Below are positions 1-10,810 of a DNA stretch of 64,000 bases, one piece after another. The stretch lies in the NCBI RefSeq assembly GCF_020379485.1, contig NC_063439.1, positions 24,800,098-24,864,097 on the forward strand, given 5' to 3'. The position numbers and the translations under genes are program-made. Origin of the DNA: Brassica napus (taxonomy: Eukaryota; Streptophyta; Magnoliopsida; Brassicales; Brassicaceae). Under the pieces are notes generated by a model, which searched no databases, was not told the DNA's origin, and was given only the letters and a program-made list of their open reading frames with translations. Numbering within the stretch: position 1 is the stretch's first letter; each line of letters begins with the position of its first letter.

Positions 1-1316
1 TGCCTTAAGCTACCTGTATTGGTTACCCATCTCTCTGGTTTAAATTCAGATGCATCTTCTCCCCATACAGCTTTCATCCTCCCAAGCGCGTAAAGAAGGA
101 TAATTATTTTGGCGTTTGCATGGACTTTATGCCCGCTTGGAAGCACATCTTTTTTTATGGGAGACGTGCGTTCGAAGGGAGCTGGTGGATATAACCTCAT
201 TGATTCATACAACGCTGCATGTAAGTACACCAGCTTGTTGAGCTCACTGGGATCAAGAGATGACTTCTCCTGGCCAGTTTTGGATTTTTGCAGATTCTTG
301 TTGATTTCTTGGCGAATCTTGGCCGTCACGTTAGGGTTTTCCGAGAGAATCCAGAAGAACCAAGTGAGTGCAGAGGCAATGGTATCTCTGCCAGCTACAA
401 TGTAACTCAATATGACATCTTTGAGGAATCGATCATCACTAGGGTTCAAGGTCTCGTACTGGGTTGTGTCTAGCTTTATGTAGGACGTCAACAAATCTTC
501 ACCTTCTCCACTAGGGGACTGGTGATTAATGCCTTGTAGTCTTACCTCCTCTCTCTTAGCTGATATGTATTTGGCACACACACGATAGAAAATGTCATCA
601 GCTTCTAACATTTTCTTCTCTATTCCCAGTCCCATCCATCTTTGTAGCTTCCACAAGAATCTTGGTTTTACATGTCTATACAAAATCCCTTCTATAGCCT
701 CAGTAAGAGCCTTGTCGAACTCATTCTCTGGCATGTCGATGGAGAGACTTGTAGGATCAGAACCAGTTATCAGAACCATTGATATGTCGAAAGTGAATCT
801 CCGGAACACATCTTGCAAGTTCATGACCATTCCTTCCTTTGCAAAATGATCGAAAACAGGCACAAGCCCGTTCTTGAGTTTACTTCTCGTGGCTCTCACT
901 GATAGTCTGGCAAACCCCTGATGTTTGAGTGTGCCCTCCGCTGCCTTCCTATGATTCTTCCAAAGCTCCGCGTCCACGTTGAATATCACATCCTTGAAAA
1001 CGTCAAAGACTTCTTTGAAGTCAGGGCCTTTGTTGTAATTCAAGAAGTTTGAGCTTAACATATAGTGAATATTAGCTGGATCAATGGTGATCAACATATC
1101 CATACCAGCCAACAATGGACCCTTGAATTGAAATGTCAAGTTGGAGTTCTCGAGAAGTTCCACGGTGAAATCATAGATCCGGTGGAGCACCATCAACAGG
1201 CCCGGAAGCATCCCAATAAGAGGCCAGTTAGTCGTAATGAAGCTCATATTTGGTTTCTTGATGAAAAAGTGAAGTAAGATGATAAAGCAAACAATAGGTA
1301 TGCATATAAAAGCCAT
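1..1316 (-). CDS. CYP96A: CYP96A-type cytochrome P450, 3' end outside the window
   Basis: The reverse strand reads open from an ATG at 1316 to the window edge, 438 codons with no stop and no intron. CYP96A proteins are usually about 500 residues and intronless, so roughly 60 C-terminal residues, including the haem-binding Cys loop, are missing. Visible P450 landmarks are an N-terminal membrane anchor (residues 1-20, hydrophobic, then KKP), a WKNHRKA C-helix motif, the I-helix AGRDT at about residue 310, the ESMR of the K-helix ExxR, and FKPERW near the window end. CYP96A enzymes of Arabidopsis include the mid-chain alkane hydroxylase of wax synthesis in the endoplasmic reticulum. The exact member here cannot be named. 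The start was chosen because it gives a normal anchor and lies about 43 bases from a TATA box. I do not recall a P450 beside the D6PKL3 orthologue in Arabidopsis, so this gene is probably not part of the conserved block. Confidence 0.9.
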   Translation of the reverse strand, partial: MAFICIPIVCFIILLHFFIKKPNMSFITTNWPLIGMLPGLLMVLHRIYDFTVELLENSNLTFQFKGPLLAGMDMLITIDPANIHYMLSSNFLNYNKGPDFKEVFDVFKDVIFNVDAELWKNHRKAAEGTLKHQGFARLSVRATRSKLKNGLVPVFDHFAKEGMVMNLQDVFRRFTFDISMVLITGSDPTSLSIDMPENEFDKALTEAIEGILYRHVKPRFLWKLQRWMGLGIEKKMLEADDIFYRVCAKYISAKREEVRLQGINHQSPSGEGEDLLTSYIKLDTTQYETLNPSDDRFLKDVILSYIVAGRDTIASALTWFFWILSENPNVTAKIRQEINKNLQKSKTGQEKSSLDPSELNKLVYLHAALYESMRLYPPAPFERTSPIKKDVLPSGHKVHANAKIIILLYALGRMKAVWGEDASEFKPERWVTNTGSLR

Positions 1317-1358
1317 TAGAGATATTTTTGTGTGTAATTGATCTTGAGCTAACCTTCA

Positions 1359-1366
1359 TTTATATA
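1359..1366 (-). promoter_or_regulatory. TATA box of the CYP96A gene
   Basis: The reverse strand reads TATATAAA here, 43 bases upstream of the CYP96A ATG. That spacing would leave a short leader of about 10-15 bases, which is possible but short. It is the only good TATA match in the proximal upstream region. The rest of 1317-1682 is AT-rich with nothing else I can name. Confidence 0.5.
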
Positions 1367-1682
1367 CACACGCACGCTATGAATATTGAACTAATAATCA
1401 TACTGTATTTCAAATTATTGGTATGTGTGCCAATCTTTCCCGAATTGATCCTGCAAGAAGGGACGAACATAAATCAGGAAGCAATGATATGATGGTCGTA
1501 TTTAAGATCCCCAAATTATGTCGTCTATATATCAGTTAAAATAAAACTTCACATCACTTCATAGTCATCAATGTATATTTTCAGTAAAAACAAAAATCAA
1601 TGTATATTTTCTGTATGTTCGGAGACTTTATGTTTTGATGTTGTTGGATTTCATAAAAAAAACTCTTATCAATTCATTCTTA

Positions 1683-1854
1683 GGCCATGATTAATCTTGG
1701 TCTCTTAACTAGGATTCTTAACTTTGGTGAAGAGACGGTTTTTAGCTTTTAACTAAGAAAAGCTAAGAAACGTCTCTTAAACAAAAAAAATGTTAAAAAA
1801 ATGTCAAATCATAAATCAAGAACCCCAAATAAAAGATTGGGATTAATCATACTC
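1683..1854. mobile_element. Tourist/Harbinger-like MITE with TTA target duplication
   Basis: A 172-bp fold-back element. The left end GGCCATGATTAATC and the right end GATTAATCATACTC form terminal inverted repeats, and TTA lies on both sides (1680-1682 and 1855-1857). The interior is also inverted (TCTTAAC and GTTAAGA-type segments). Size, ends and a 3-bp TTA duplication fit PIF/Harbinger MITEs. It carries no coding sequence. Confidence 0.7.
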
Positions 1855-2189
1855 TTACCGGTCGTCTAAGTTATGATAATAGAGTTTTTTAGGGAAATTG
1901 CACCTCATACACTAGAGTTTTACCCTAATTAACCAAATACCTTAAATCCCACAATGTTATACCTTTCTCCATAGACACAAACTAGTCACATCATAGATAT
2001 TTTTATTTTTTTAGGGTTTTAAACCAATTCACCATTTTTTTAATGAAGATAATGGAGTTTTCAATAACTAGATATTGTAAGTTAGCCTAAACTTGCCTAT
2101 ACCATGACAAAATTACCAAAACCTACGTGAACTATGATAAAAGTGTCATTTTCTCTAGAATACGTGCTATACGGCCGTACATGCGCTGA
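1855..2189. other. AT-rich spacer, no gene seen
   Basis: No coding potential and no element boundary recognised between the MITE and the first palindromic element. Confidence 0.6.
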
Positions 2190-2198
2190 TTATACTTT

Positions 2199-2865
2199 GA
2201 GTTATTCTTGGGTTCACCCCCTAGGATGAACCTCTAGGTTCACCAACCAATAAGATTTCATTATTTTAAATTCGATATCTTTTTAAAAAGGAAACAAAAT
2301 ATTCTCTAATTATATTATGTTTTTAAAATAAAAAAGTAAAAAAAATAATAGTTACAGAAAAAAGAATTAAAAAAAATATATATTTTTAACGTTGTCAACA
2401 AAACACTAAACCCTAAATCCTAATCCCTAAATCCTAAACCCTAAACTCTTGGGTAAACCCTAAACACTTGGGTAAACCGTAAATCTTTGGATAAATCTTA
2501 AACTCTAAATAAAAAACACTAAAACTCTAAACTCTAAACCCTTGAATGTTTTAGTGTATAGTGATTTTGATTTAGAGTTTAAGATTTATCCTAGAGTTTA
2601 AGGTTTATCCAAGGGTTTAGGGTTTAGGATTAAGGATTTAGGGATTAGGATTTAGGGTTTAGGGTTTAATGTTATACTGACGACGTAAAATATTTTTTTT
2701 TGTAATTACTACTATTTTTTTTTTACTTTTTAATTTTAAAAATATAATATAATTTGACAATATTTTGTTTCCTTTTCTTTAAAAGATATCGAATATAAAA
2801 TAAAACAATCCTATTGGTTGATGAACCTAGAGGTTCACCCTAGGAAGTGGACCTAAGAATAAGTC
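2199..2865. mobile_element. Palindromic long-TIR element with telomere-like arms, copy 1
   Basis: A 667-bp fold-back element. The left end GAGTTATTCTTGGGTTCACC and the reverse complement of the right end (GACTTATTCTTAGGTCCAC) match, and homology between arms continues through most of the length. Inside, the left arm is rich in CCCTAAA/CCTAATC units and the right arm in the complementary TTTAGGG units. Flanks are 9-bp near-identical duplications, TTATACTTT (2190-2198) and TTATACGTT (2866-2874). A 9-bp duplication points to Mutator-type transposition. Two further copies lie at 51529-52340 and 58614-59260. No transposase is encoded, so it would have to be mobilised in trans. Confidence 0.8.
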
Positions 2866-2874
2866 TTATACGTT

Positions 2875-3390
2875 ATACATCCTTGGCGTACCGAATTTTA
2901 CAGTTCGGTTAATCTAAACGGTATAACCTGTTTTGGAAGTTTTAACTTGAATTACGAAGACCAGTGACGACAATTACTTTACTTTGCGTTCGTCGGTTCT
3001 TGAATCCATATTTTATAGGAAAGTGGGTTTAAAGTCTGTCTTTTTCATCTATCCTTTTGCCAATTGGGAAGATAAAAGTCATTGCTGTATTTTATTGCTG
3101 TGAACATATTTTATATTGTAGTTTTTTTTTTGTTTTACATCCAGTTTCTACAAAAAATGATCTTAGTATATATTTGAAATTTTACTCTTTATTTTAGACT
3201 AGAAAATATTTAGAAGTTTTTTTTGAAATGGGGGTCATAAGTTGAAAAATTATATTTGCAACTTTTAAAAGAGTTAGATTTTAGTTTTTGGTTATGTCAT
3301 AATAGTTTGATTTCTTTTTTGTTTCTTTCTCAATAGTTTGATTTCTTATAATTAGGGTTATAGTTTGTAATTTGTATTTAGGGTTTAGGG
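2875..3390. other. AT-rich spacer, no gene seen
   Basis: Low-complexity T-rich sequence with short repeated pieces such as AATAGTTTGATTTCTT (twice near 3302-3345). No open frame or element end recognised. Confidence 0.5.
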
Positions 3391-3672
3391 TTTCATTTAA
3401 CATCACCCTAGTCACGTTTCAGTGTGTGTATATTTAGTGACTAAAATCACAGCTGTACCCATTTTTTAATTATAGTCCTCACAAAACGTGACTATTTTTA
3501 GTCACAAAAAACTAACGTGACAAAAACGTATCTTATTAGCCATGAAATTGACACGATTTGTCACGTTTACATTTTTCGTGACTAACTATGACTATTCCGT
3601 GACTAAGTAGAAAAAAGACACGATCCTATCGTGACTAGACCGTGTCTATATCACAATTTTCTACTAGTGTAT
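3391..3672 (-). mobile_element. CACTA-like element terminus
   Basis: On the reverse strand the segment starts CACTAGTAGAAAATTGTG, a typical CACTA-superfamily terminal sequence. It is followed by repeated subterminal GTCACG/CGTGAC motifs at least eight times across about 280 bp, as expected for CACTA subterminal repeats. The opposite terminus and a 3-bp duplication were not found, so this is a fragment or one end of an older insertion. Confidence 0.5.
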
Positions 3673-4640
3673 AGACATATATTTTAAATTTTATCACTAT
3701 AATTATTAAATATTCTATTTTCTTTATAAAATATTCACTGTATATGCCCCGCGTAAACTTTGTATATACAATTAGGCGCTATACAGTAATTCACTGTCCC
3801 ATGTTCTACGTTTTTAACAAAAACAATACGGACAGTTAGCTATACAAAAAGTAATAAATGAATTTAGAGTATTTGTACTCCCTACACACAACTTCCTCCC
3901 TATTTGCACTCCATACCTTATTTCCCTTCAATTTTTTTCCCCCATCACTACCATTTTCCCCCAATTCAATGGTATCTCACTCTTTTGAGTATATTGAGCT
4001 AATTTGCTCATGAATTTACAAGAAATAAATAAAATATTTCACATTTATAATATTAGATATTTATTTGCATCGTTATATATATATATATCATATTTGAATA
4101 GGTTTTGACCAATTTCTCCTAAGGAAATATGATAAGATTAAATCTCATCTCATGGAAATCAAAGGTCTTTGAATATCAATTTTAAGAGTAATTTTCAATG
4201 AAATTTATCCTTTAAATATATTTGAAGAACTTCCGTGACCGGTAAAATGTTCACAGACAACACAAGCAGTATTTTATAAAAGAACTGTCTGATTAGGGAA
4301 CTACCAGATTTGGTAAAAGAATTTGTCGGTCCAATAAAAGCTTCAATGCTAAGTTTGAAAGTCGTGTTAAACATGAAACTGGCTTTTAGTCTTTAAGACT
4401 GAATCATCTAAAACCCTAATACAAGAGCAGTATAAATATTTTTTGTCGATTTCTATGTGAAGAGTATGTGTGACACGTTAGTATATTTATACGGGGGTAG
4501 TTGGGTGGTCACGCTTCTACGGTAATATTTTAAACAGCAATTTCACATAATACAAAGTTTTAATAATTGAAGAGTCGGTCCACACTGGATGACATATTGT
4601 AAGTTTTGATATTTTCATCAGTATACGCAAATGGTGAACT
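3673..4640. other. AT-rich spacer, no gene seen
   Basis: No conserved coding sequence. It contains an (AT)n run near 4075-4088. Confidence 0.5.
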
Positions 4641-4675
4641 CTGGAACGTAAAACTCAATCCTATTATTTCTAAAT

Positions 4676-5181
4676 TCATATATCGACGAGAGCTGCAATG
4701 ATGTGAATGTAACTCTTTCGCGGCAGGATTTTCAAAAATTTCTTTACAAGTTTTGATTCGTCAATGGTTTCACCAAGATATGCTGACTTGGATGAAATAT
4801 CTGAAAGTCTATCCACAAACGCATCAATTGTGTCAGTTTCTTTCATCTGATCAAACTCAGCTATTAAAGTTTGCAACCTAGCTTTATTCACCCTATCGGC
4901 TCCAACATGTCATGCATGTATTGCATCCCAAACTGCTTTGGAGGTGTCAAGGTCTCCTGCATGCAAAATCAAGGCTTTTGGTATAGATTGAAATAATAAC
5001 GCGATCGCCATATTGTTCTTGTCTTCGTCTTTATAATTACTAGGATCTATGGTTTCCAATACTTTGATTACCTTAGAGCAATTTTCATTCGCATGGATCA
5101 GGCCGTATAATTTGCAGAGTTTAGCATATGGCACTCAATAGAGGAAGAACCGATCTCTTTGGATTTAGTTTCAACTGCCAT
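4676..5181 (-). pseudogene. Copia gag (UBN2-type) remnant
   Basis: Starting at an ATG at 5181, 20 nt from the primer-binding site, the reverse strand encodes a decayed gag. One frameshift near 5130 separates the N-terminus from a 74-codon segment with the typical SKAVWDAIHA end. A TGA then interrupts the frame before NKARLQTLIAEFDQMKET, and the frame closes at 4676. The pattern of Trp-Asp, RLQTL and LPRKSY motifs is that of UBN2/Retrotran_gag domains. No zinc knuckle, protease, integrase or reverse transcriptase remains. Confidence 0.75.
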
Positions 5182-5198
5182 GGTTCGAATTTGTCAAA

Positions 5199-5210
5199 GC
5201 TCTGATACCA
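5199..5210 (-). other. Retrotransposon primer-binding site
   Basis: The reverse strand reads TGGTATCAGAGC, complementary to the initiator tRNA-Met 3' end and typical of plant Copia elements. It sits directly after the LTR end and before gag. Confidence 0.75.
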
Positions 5211-5479
5211 AATCTAGAACGTAAAACTCAATCAACTAATGAGAATAATTCTTTTATTATTAGCTTAAGGAAAATAACACAAAACCTTAACTTCTAATCT
5301 CACAAGTTATATACCACAACCTTAGCATCTCCTTATATAGAGAATTAGGTAACTCCTAACCTCAATAGGTAATACATAATTGGATAATTTTTTTAATCAT
5401 GTATATTTAGATATCTCCTAGATATACTTAACTTGACAACCAAGTTATTCCAAGCTTCCCATGAACATTATTAAAGAGG

Positions 5480-6115
5480 ATGCAGGGTGGTATAAAACGG
5501 TGTGATAAACATTTCAGTCATGAACACAATCTAAAGCTCAAAGATGATGACCTTGTCTATGATGAAAGCAATCGATGGTCAGGAGTCAGAATATCCTCAT
5601 CCATCCTACATATGTACACACGAATGTGACTTCGTTTTGCATGAAGTTTCTGATAATCTTCATACAAAGAAAAGTTCATCCCTCACGTACACCCTCACCG
5701 ATTGACTCTATCTACTACCCAAAACATTCTCTATTGTATATGTAGCCAACAACCTTCTATGGTTTCGTATACGTGCATGAAGGTTTTATAATTATGTACG
5801 AAGTGCTTCGAACGTTGAGGGATACATCCAGGAAAGTCATTCGCATGAGCGACTAAGCATTTTAAAGTGTCCAACAACTTGCTCAAGCTGCGCGCAAAAT
5901 AGATCTATTATGCTTCCGTTTACTGGTAAATGTGAAGACTTCTTTTTATGTTTTGGCTCTGCTACTCCGCCCAAATTGTTAGTAAGGCACATATACGACA
6001 AATACCCCCTGTCGTTGCAGTACATCGAGCATTCACGTGGAGATTATTGGTGCGAGATATGCGAGAAGAGAACAGATCCAGAGACGGCCACGTTGACACC
6101 AGTGTTCCGCCTACT
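5480..6115 (+). pseudogene. DC1 (Cys/His-rich C1) domain gene remnant
   Basis: The forward strand shows DC1 fragments in different frames: HFSHEHNLKL near 5506-5535, then CTHECDFVLHEV near 5620-5650 after a frameshift, a stop at about 5705, and from 5910 the stretch containing HIYDKYPLSL and YWCEICEKRTDPE. These match the H-x-H...C-x2-C pattern of DC1 domains and resemble the DC1 gene at 40876 (HEHNMSLN, YWCDICERETNP). DC1 proteins are plant-specific zinc-binding proteins of mostly unknown function. Frame breaks and missing repeats make this a pseudogene. It adjoins the Copia remnant, which may have helped break it. Confidence 0.75.
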
Positions 6116-6869
6116 GTGAAGGTCCATCTATCTTTAAGAAGAATGACATGTTTTTCTGTTCTTTGAATTTTATGACGTACCATGTAGAAACTCATGTTCT
6201 TGACAACTTTGATAGACTTTCTTATTGATTTAGGTTAAACCTTATACATTGATACACAAACGATAGTTCATAAGCCTAATGAGAATAGGATATATCATAA
6301 GTAGAATGGTAGTTATCCTACAAGAATAATGGAAATAGTATATTATATCATTATCCTAATATGACTCCTAATAGTTTTTTGTTCTTTGAATTATATGGTG
6401 TACATTGTACATTCAGAAGTTTAGATAACAATAGTATTTTCAAATGAACGGACTTCAGCCTAACAATAGTAAAACATTCATGTTTTGGACTCCATATTGA
6501 AATGTATTAAAACAATTATCACAATTTTTTTTGTGGCCTCGTTCTATATAAACCTCATCATTCTATTACATCCAATATATTTTTCCTTCAATAATATGTG
6601 GCTTTGATAATCAAAGTTTAATTTGATAATAAGCAATGTGGTTTGTGTCAACTACCGTACTACCTTCCCAATAGACGCAAGACCATATAATGAATGCACT
6701 GGGAGAAAAAGATGCGCCGGCGGACGACAAGATCCCTCGTCTACCCATCCACGTGTTGTTGCCGAGAGTTCACGTGCGTCCATGTGAAGCTTTTGGTGCG
6801 ACGCCTCGATCGTAACTTCCGTTTACTTCATTAAAAAGTTGGTCAGTCTTAAGTGTATTTTAATAACTA
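6116..6869. other. Spacer, no gene seen
   Basis: No protein family recognised. A small GC-richer island at about 6700-6810 contains two CACGTG G-boxes but no adjacent gene start. Confidence 0.45.
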
Positions 6870-8050
6870 CTAGGTAATAATCCGCACTTTGCGCGAAATA
6901 AAATTATTAATTTTGTTATTTTTTAAAATAAAAAAATATTAGGTTTATTTAATTTGGATATTACTTTGGTTTTAAGTTAATTTTTGGTTTTTAATCTATT
7001 AAAATATGACTATCATTCTAAATCAATATTTATTTTATTTATTTGGTTAAAATGTTTGAAGTTTTTTGATTTTTTAGATGATAGCCAAAAACTATTATTA
7101 TTTGTTTGATTTTATGTTATATGAGTTTTAGACAGTCCTGATATCGAACCAATGATTTCATATTATAATTTCTAAATGCATGAAAAATAAAATCAAATTT
7201 AGATAATAATTGGAAAAAAAAGTATTAAGACAAATTATTTCATTACAATTTGGTCGATGGTGAAATGAAACATTGAAAAAAAATATTCCAACTTTCAAGA
7301 GAATTAAAATCCTCACTTGTAGTGAATATTTATTTATATGTGCTCACGTCAATGTGCACATGTACGTAGAGCTGAGAAAAAAATATCTGTAAATTTTGAT
7401 TTGATTTGTTATCATTCTCGATTGAAACAGAATAATCTGGATATTCGTAGCTCTACGAAGAAAAACAAATACTAATATGCAATATCAGTAAAAATGAAGC
7501 AAATCACAAATACTAATTTTGAAAAATGGATATCTGATCCGATCCGTTATATGCATATATATATATATATATTTCATGAATTAATTATATAAGTTATATA
7601 AATATTATATTTTATATAAGTCTACCATATTATTTACTAAATTTATTTAATTAGTTATTAGTATTCAAAAAAGTAAATAAGTTTTTTTTTGTAATAAAAT
7701 TTTATTATTTTATACTATTTAGATTTTTATTTTATTTTTATGGACCGAATCAAGTACCAACTAAAAATCTAAATTTTTCCAGATATCCGGGACACCGAAT
7801 ATCCAGAAAGCTACGAATCGAATCAAATCGGATAATTAGTTATTTAGACGAAATAGATCGGATCACAATACCTCCAAAACCATGAATATCTGATTCGTGT
7901 CCACATCTACATGTATGTGTATGTAAAAATATATATATAAATGATTGATAAATATTTAAAAATACCATTAGTTAAATTAAAAGATATTTTTGTTCAAAAT
8001 GACACATGAAAGATAAAAGATATATTTAAAAATCTTTTGTCAACAATTGA
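6870..8050 (-). mobile_element. Helitron, 5'-truncated, with a nested element
   Basis: The 3' end is at 6870 on the reverse strand: a CGCGCAAAGTGCG hairpin, then ATTATTAC and CTAG followed by T, the Helitron terminus rule. The 6880-7366 and 7910-8050 parts match the reverse complement of the 3' part of the Helitron at 30469-31870. A recognisable TC 5' terminus was not found, so the right boundary is where similarity stops. Confidence 0.7.
7367..7909. mobile_element. hAT-like non-autonomous element nested in the Helitron, copy A
   Basis: A 543-bp insertion flanked by CATGTACG (7359-7366) and CATGTATG (7910-7917), an 8-bp duplication with one change. The ends start TAGAGCTGAG and, reversed, TAGATGTGGACAC, the TAGGGGTGG-type terminus common among plant hAT MITEs. 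The interior is homologous, in the same orientation, to 30736-31215. It carries ATCCGATCCG and GAATATCC motifs near the ends and an AT-rich core, and no coding sequence. Confidence 0.7.
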
Positions 8051-10520
8051 TTAATGCTAATATTTCATTCAACATGGTTAAGTTAATGGATTTTAGACGA
8101 TTATCGTAATTTTTCTAGAAATGAAGAGGTTGATGGAGAAGGATTGTAGATGCTGTACACATCCATTTTTCTTTCTAAAACTTTTTTTGTAAAGCGATTA
8201 TGTTTTCTTTTAAAACTTTAATTTATAACAAAAAAAGTAAGCAAATTTATGATAGTTCTAGAAATCAATTTTTTACAGTTTTCATTTACTTTTTTTTTAT
8301 GTCTTTGAAAATAAATCTACAGTAAAATAAAATAAAATCACAACAAAAAATTACAGCCTAATTTATAAAACAAACTACATAAAGTTACAGTATCAACCAA
8401 TCATACACGAAGGATGACAAAAAAAAATCATACACGAAGAATAGTATAATAGTATGATTTTTATTATTTTTTATCAACGCTGGTTCAATGTACCAGCCGT
8501 CTCGAATACTTAGGAGGACATGTTTCGTGATATAAAATACTCTTAACTAAAATTCACCAACAAAGCTGCATTGGTGCAATTAATATCTAATGATTATGAC
8601 TCCATGTATAATTAATCTCATTGAATAGAAAATGTTATCTGCAAATCGATATCTGAAACCAATAATTTGTGAAAATGGATAACCCTTGTCTCGCATATGT
8701 TTCTATACTAAAGTACATAAATTCATTTATCTATTTTTCACTCACAAATTACATTATCAGTTTAAAGAGTAATCCAACATAGACATTGTTTTTTGTTTAA
8801 AGAGTAATCCAACAAATTACAAGTCGTAAAAAATGAATTTCTAACATCCAAATCCAATCAATAATTATATCCAATATAGTAATTAGTGTCTTATCCCAAT
8901 ATAAAAATGCCAAAACTTAAGAAAAAGTGGACCAATTAGTGAATCAAAACAGCATATAATAAAAACAAATTAAATGTTAAAGAAAAAATATTGTTCTTCA
9001 ACAAAAAAAAAATCATGAACTTAAACATTTTTCTTGAATATGTCATAAACTTCAACCATAACGGAAATGAGCCGACCTAATGTTCTTCTTCAGATTAATT
9101 TATGAATACTGATATGGAATGATTTTTCATTCTGGGAGTTCAGAAAGTAAGTTTGAATATTAAGGATTAATGTATCTGAAACAAATAACAATAAAACTTG
9201 TGGCAAGATAAATAAGTTATTCCTCCTATTTATTTTCTAACATTCAAGTCACAAAACCGGGTGCAACGCAAAAATAACATAAGGAAGAAACCATTTAAAT
9301 TCGAGTAAGGTTCCATATAATCCGATTAGTCATTTAGTAAGAGTGATCGTGGTTGCGGGAGTCGCAATCACTAGTCATGCGTTCTTTGTTTTACTAACTT
9401 TTTAGTTAAAGCTTTTTCTATGGGCTTGTTTTTCAATCCTTTTCTTTTTTTTTTTTTTGCTAAACTTGTTGCTATCTTTTTCGAACTTGTGGATTAAAAT
9501 CCATATTCTGTAATGTTGTTTATGTTTAATTTGAAAAACTTTAGCCAAATTTTTTTTATAAGAATGAAGTCTACATTTTGAAGGTGTTAATAGAATTCTA
9601 TGATATTTCAGATTATGACCTGATTTTTTTGTGGGTTAATCTATACCTTTTACCTTGTTTTGATCCCTAAAGTTATTTGTATTCTGACAAACTTCTTTGG
9701 CGCATACGGCCATCAAAACTGAAATTTGCATATCCATCATATTTCTATCAACTTTTGCCCTTTCTAATACTAACACCATGGTAAATTTAACCTATTAAAC
9801 TTTTAATGATTATTTACTAATTACTGTTTCTATAAACTGAACTTTATACGTATGACGATATGAGCCTTTCATAGGATAGGATTATAGGAATATAGTGGTA
9901 AAGCGTGGCCCAACAGTCCTCTTGGTTCTTTTAAAAATCTTTTATGGAGCCACAAAAACTTAAAAATGTATACCACATTCAACCAAAAATTGGATTTATT
10001 CACACTTTCATATAAAAATAAAACTATTCACAGTAAGAGACATCAGTCAATTTTATTTTTAAAAATTTTGAACTCAAGATTCATCGAATATCGAATATGC
10101 CCAGAATTAGTGTGATGGCCCTATGTGTTTATGACCCTACTATTAAATAGCTCAAACTTGATAGCATAGAAATAAACAAATACACAACCGAGTGTATAAT
10201 ATAATCCACTAACTAGTGCTCAGAAGCGGCTCTCTACTTAATTACAGTAGTTAGCCTTTTCCTAAACAAACAATTACAACAAAACAAAGAAAAGAAAGCA
10301 AAGAAACAAGAAACATTGCTTTAGAGGGAACATCGCAAGATCGAGAAGTGTAAAAAAGTTAACTTTCCCATTAAACGACGAACAGATTTCTATTTTCTTA
10401 TTAATTTCTTCCTCTCTTGTCTTCGTCATTCACCTGAAGAAAAAAACAGAGGAGAGAACGAGCAGAAGCAGCTCTATACCTTTCTTTAATCGTTTCTCTC
10501 TCTCTCTCTATAAGACATTG
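8051..10520. other. Long AT-rich spacer upstream of D6PKL3
   Basis: No gene recognised over about 2.4 kb. Homopolymer runs and decayed repeats are frequent. The last 100 bases carry a (CT)n stretch ending at 10510, likely part of the kinase gene's promoter or leader. Confidence 0.5.
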
Positions 10521-10544
10521 ATGGGATCGGATCTAGAAGACTAA
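10521..10544 (+). other. Upstream ORF in the D6PKL3 leader
   Basis: A 7-codon ORF (MGSDLED and stop) lies about 270 bases upstream of the preferred kinase start, just after a CTCTCT run. If the transcript begins in or before the CT run, ribosomes would meet this ATG first, so it could reduce kinase translation. Transcript start is not known. Confidence 0.35.
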
Positions 10545-10810
10545 CTCGTTAACGAAGAAGAAAGATTCTCGATCAACGTCAAAAAAAAAAGCAGGTTATT
10601 TCAAAAACGTTTCTCTTTGTGAAATTTTCGCGGGAAAAAGACTCAAAAACGCTTTTTTTTCTCGGCGGTTACTTAGAATCGTTGTAGTTGATGAAGTTTA
10701 AGCAACCTCCTAATCTTTGCTGTGTTTCCTTTTATCTGAATATAAAAATCGTTTCTTTATCTCACTTTTTTCGCTTTCTTTCCTCTGTTTTGAAGCATCG
10801 AACACCTTCA

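Larger units (their letters stand above)
4641..5438 (-). mobile_element. Internally deleted Copia-type LTR retrotransposon
   Basis: Read on the reverse strand, an LTR runs from 5438 (TGTCAAGTTAAG...) to about 5214. It is followed by TGGTATCAGAGC at 5210-5199, the classic primer-binding site matching the 3' end of initiator tRNA-Met, and then by a gag gene remnant. After the gag piece the same 17 bases that end the LTR (read forward as GAACGTAAAACTCAATC) recur at 4642-4658, here ending in the canonical CA. The middle and most of the 3' LTR are therefore deleted. No target duplication could be confirmed. Confidence 0.7.

Noticed and set aside
2400..2680. CCCTAAA/TTTAGGG runs as an interstitial telomere
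   Set aside because: The units are degenerate and arranged as two opposed arms inside a transposon-like palindrome with target duplications, not as a tandem telomeric tract.
6700..6810. GC-rich island with two CACGTG motifs as a possible promoter
   Set aside because: No gene start follows on either strand within 1 kb and a Helitron end lies just downstream.
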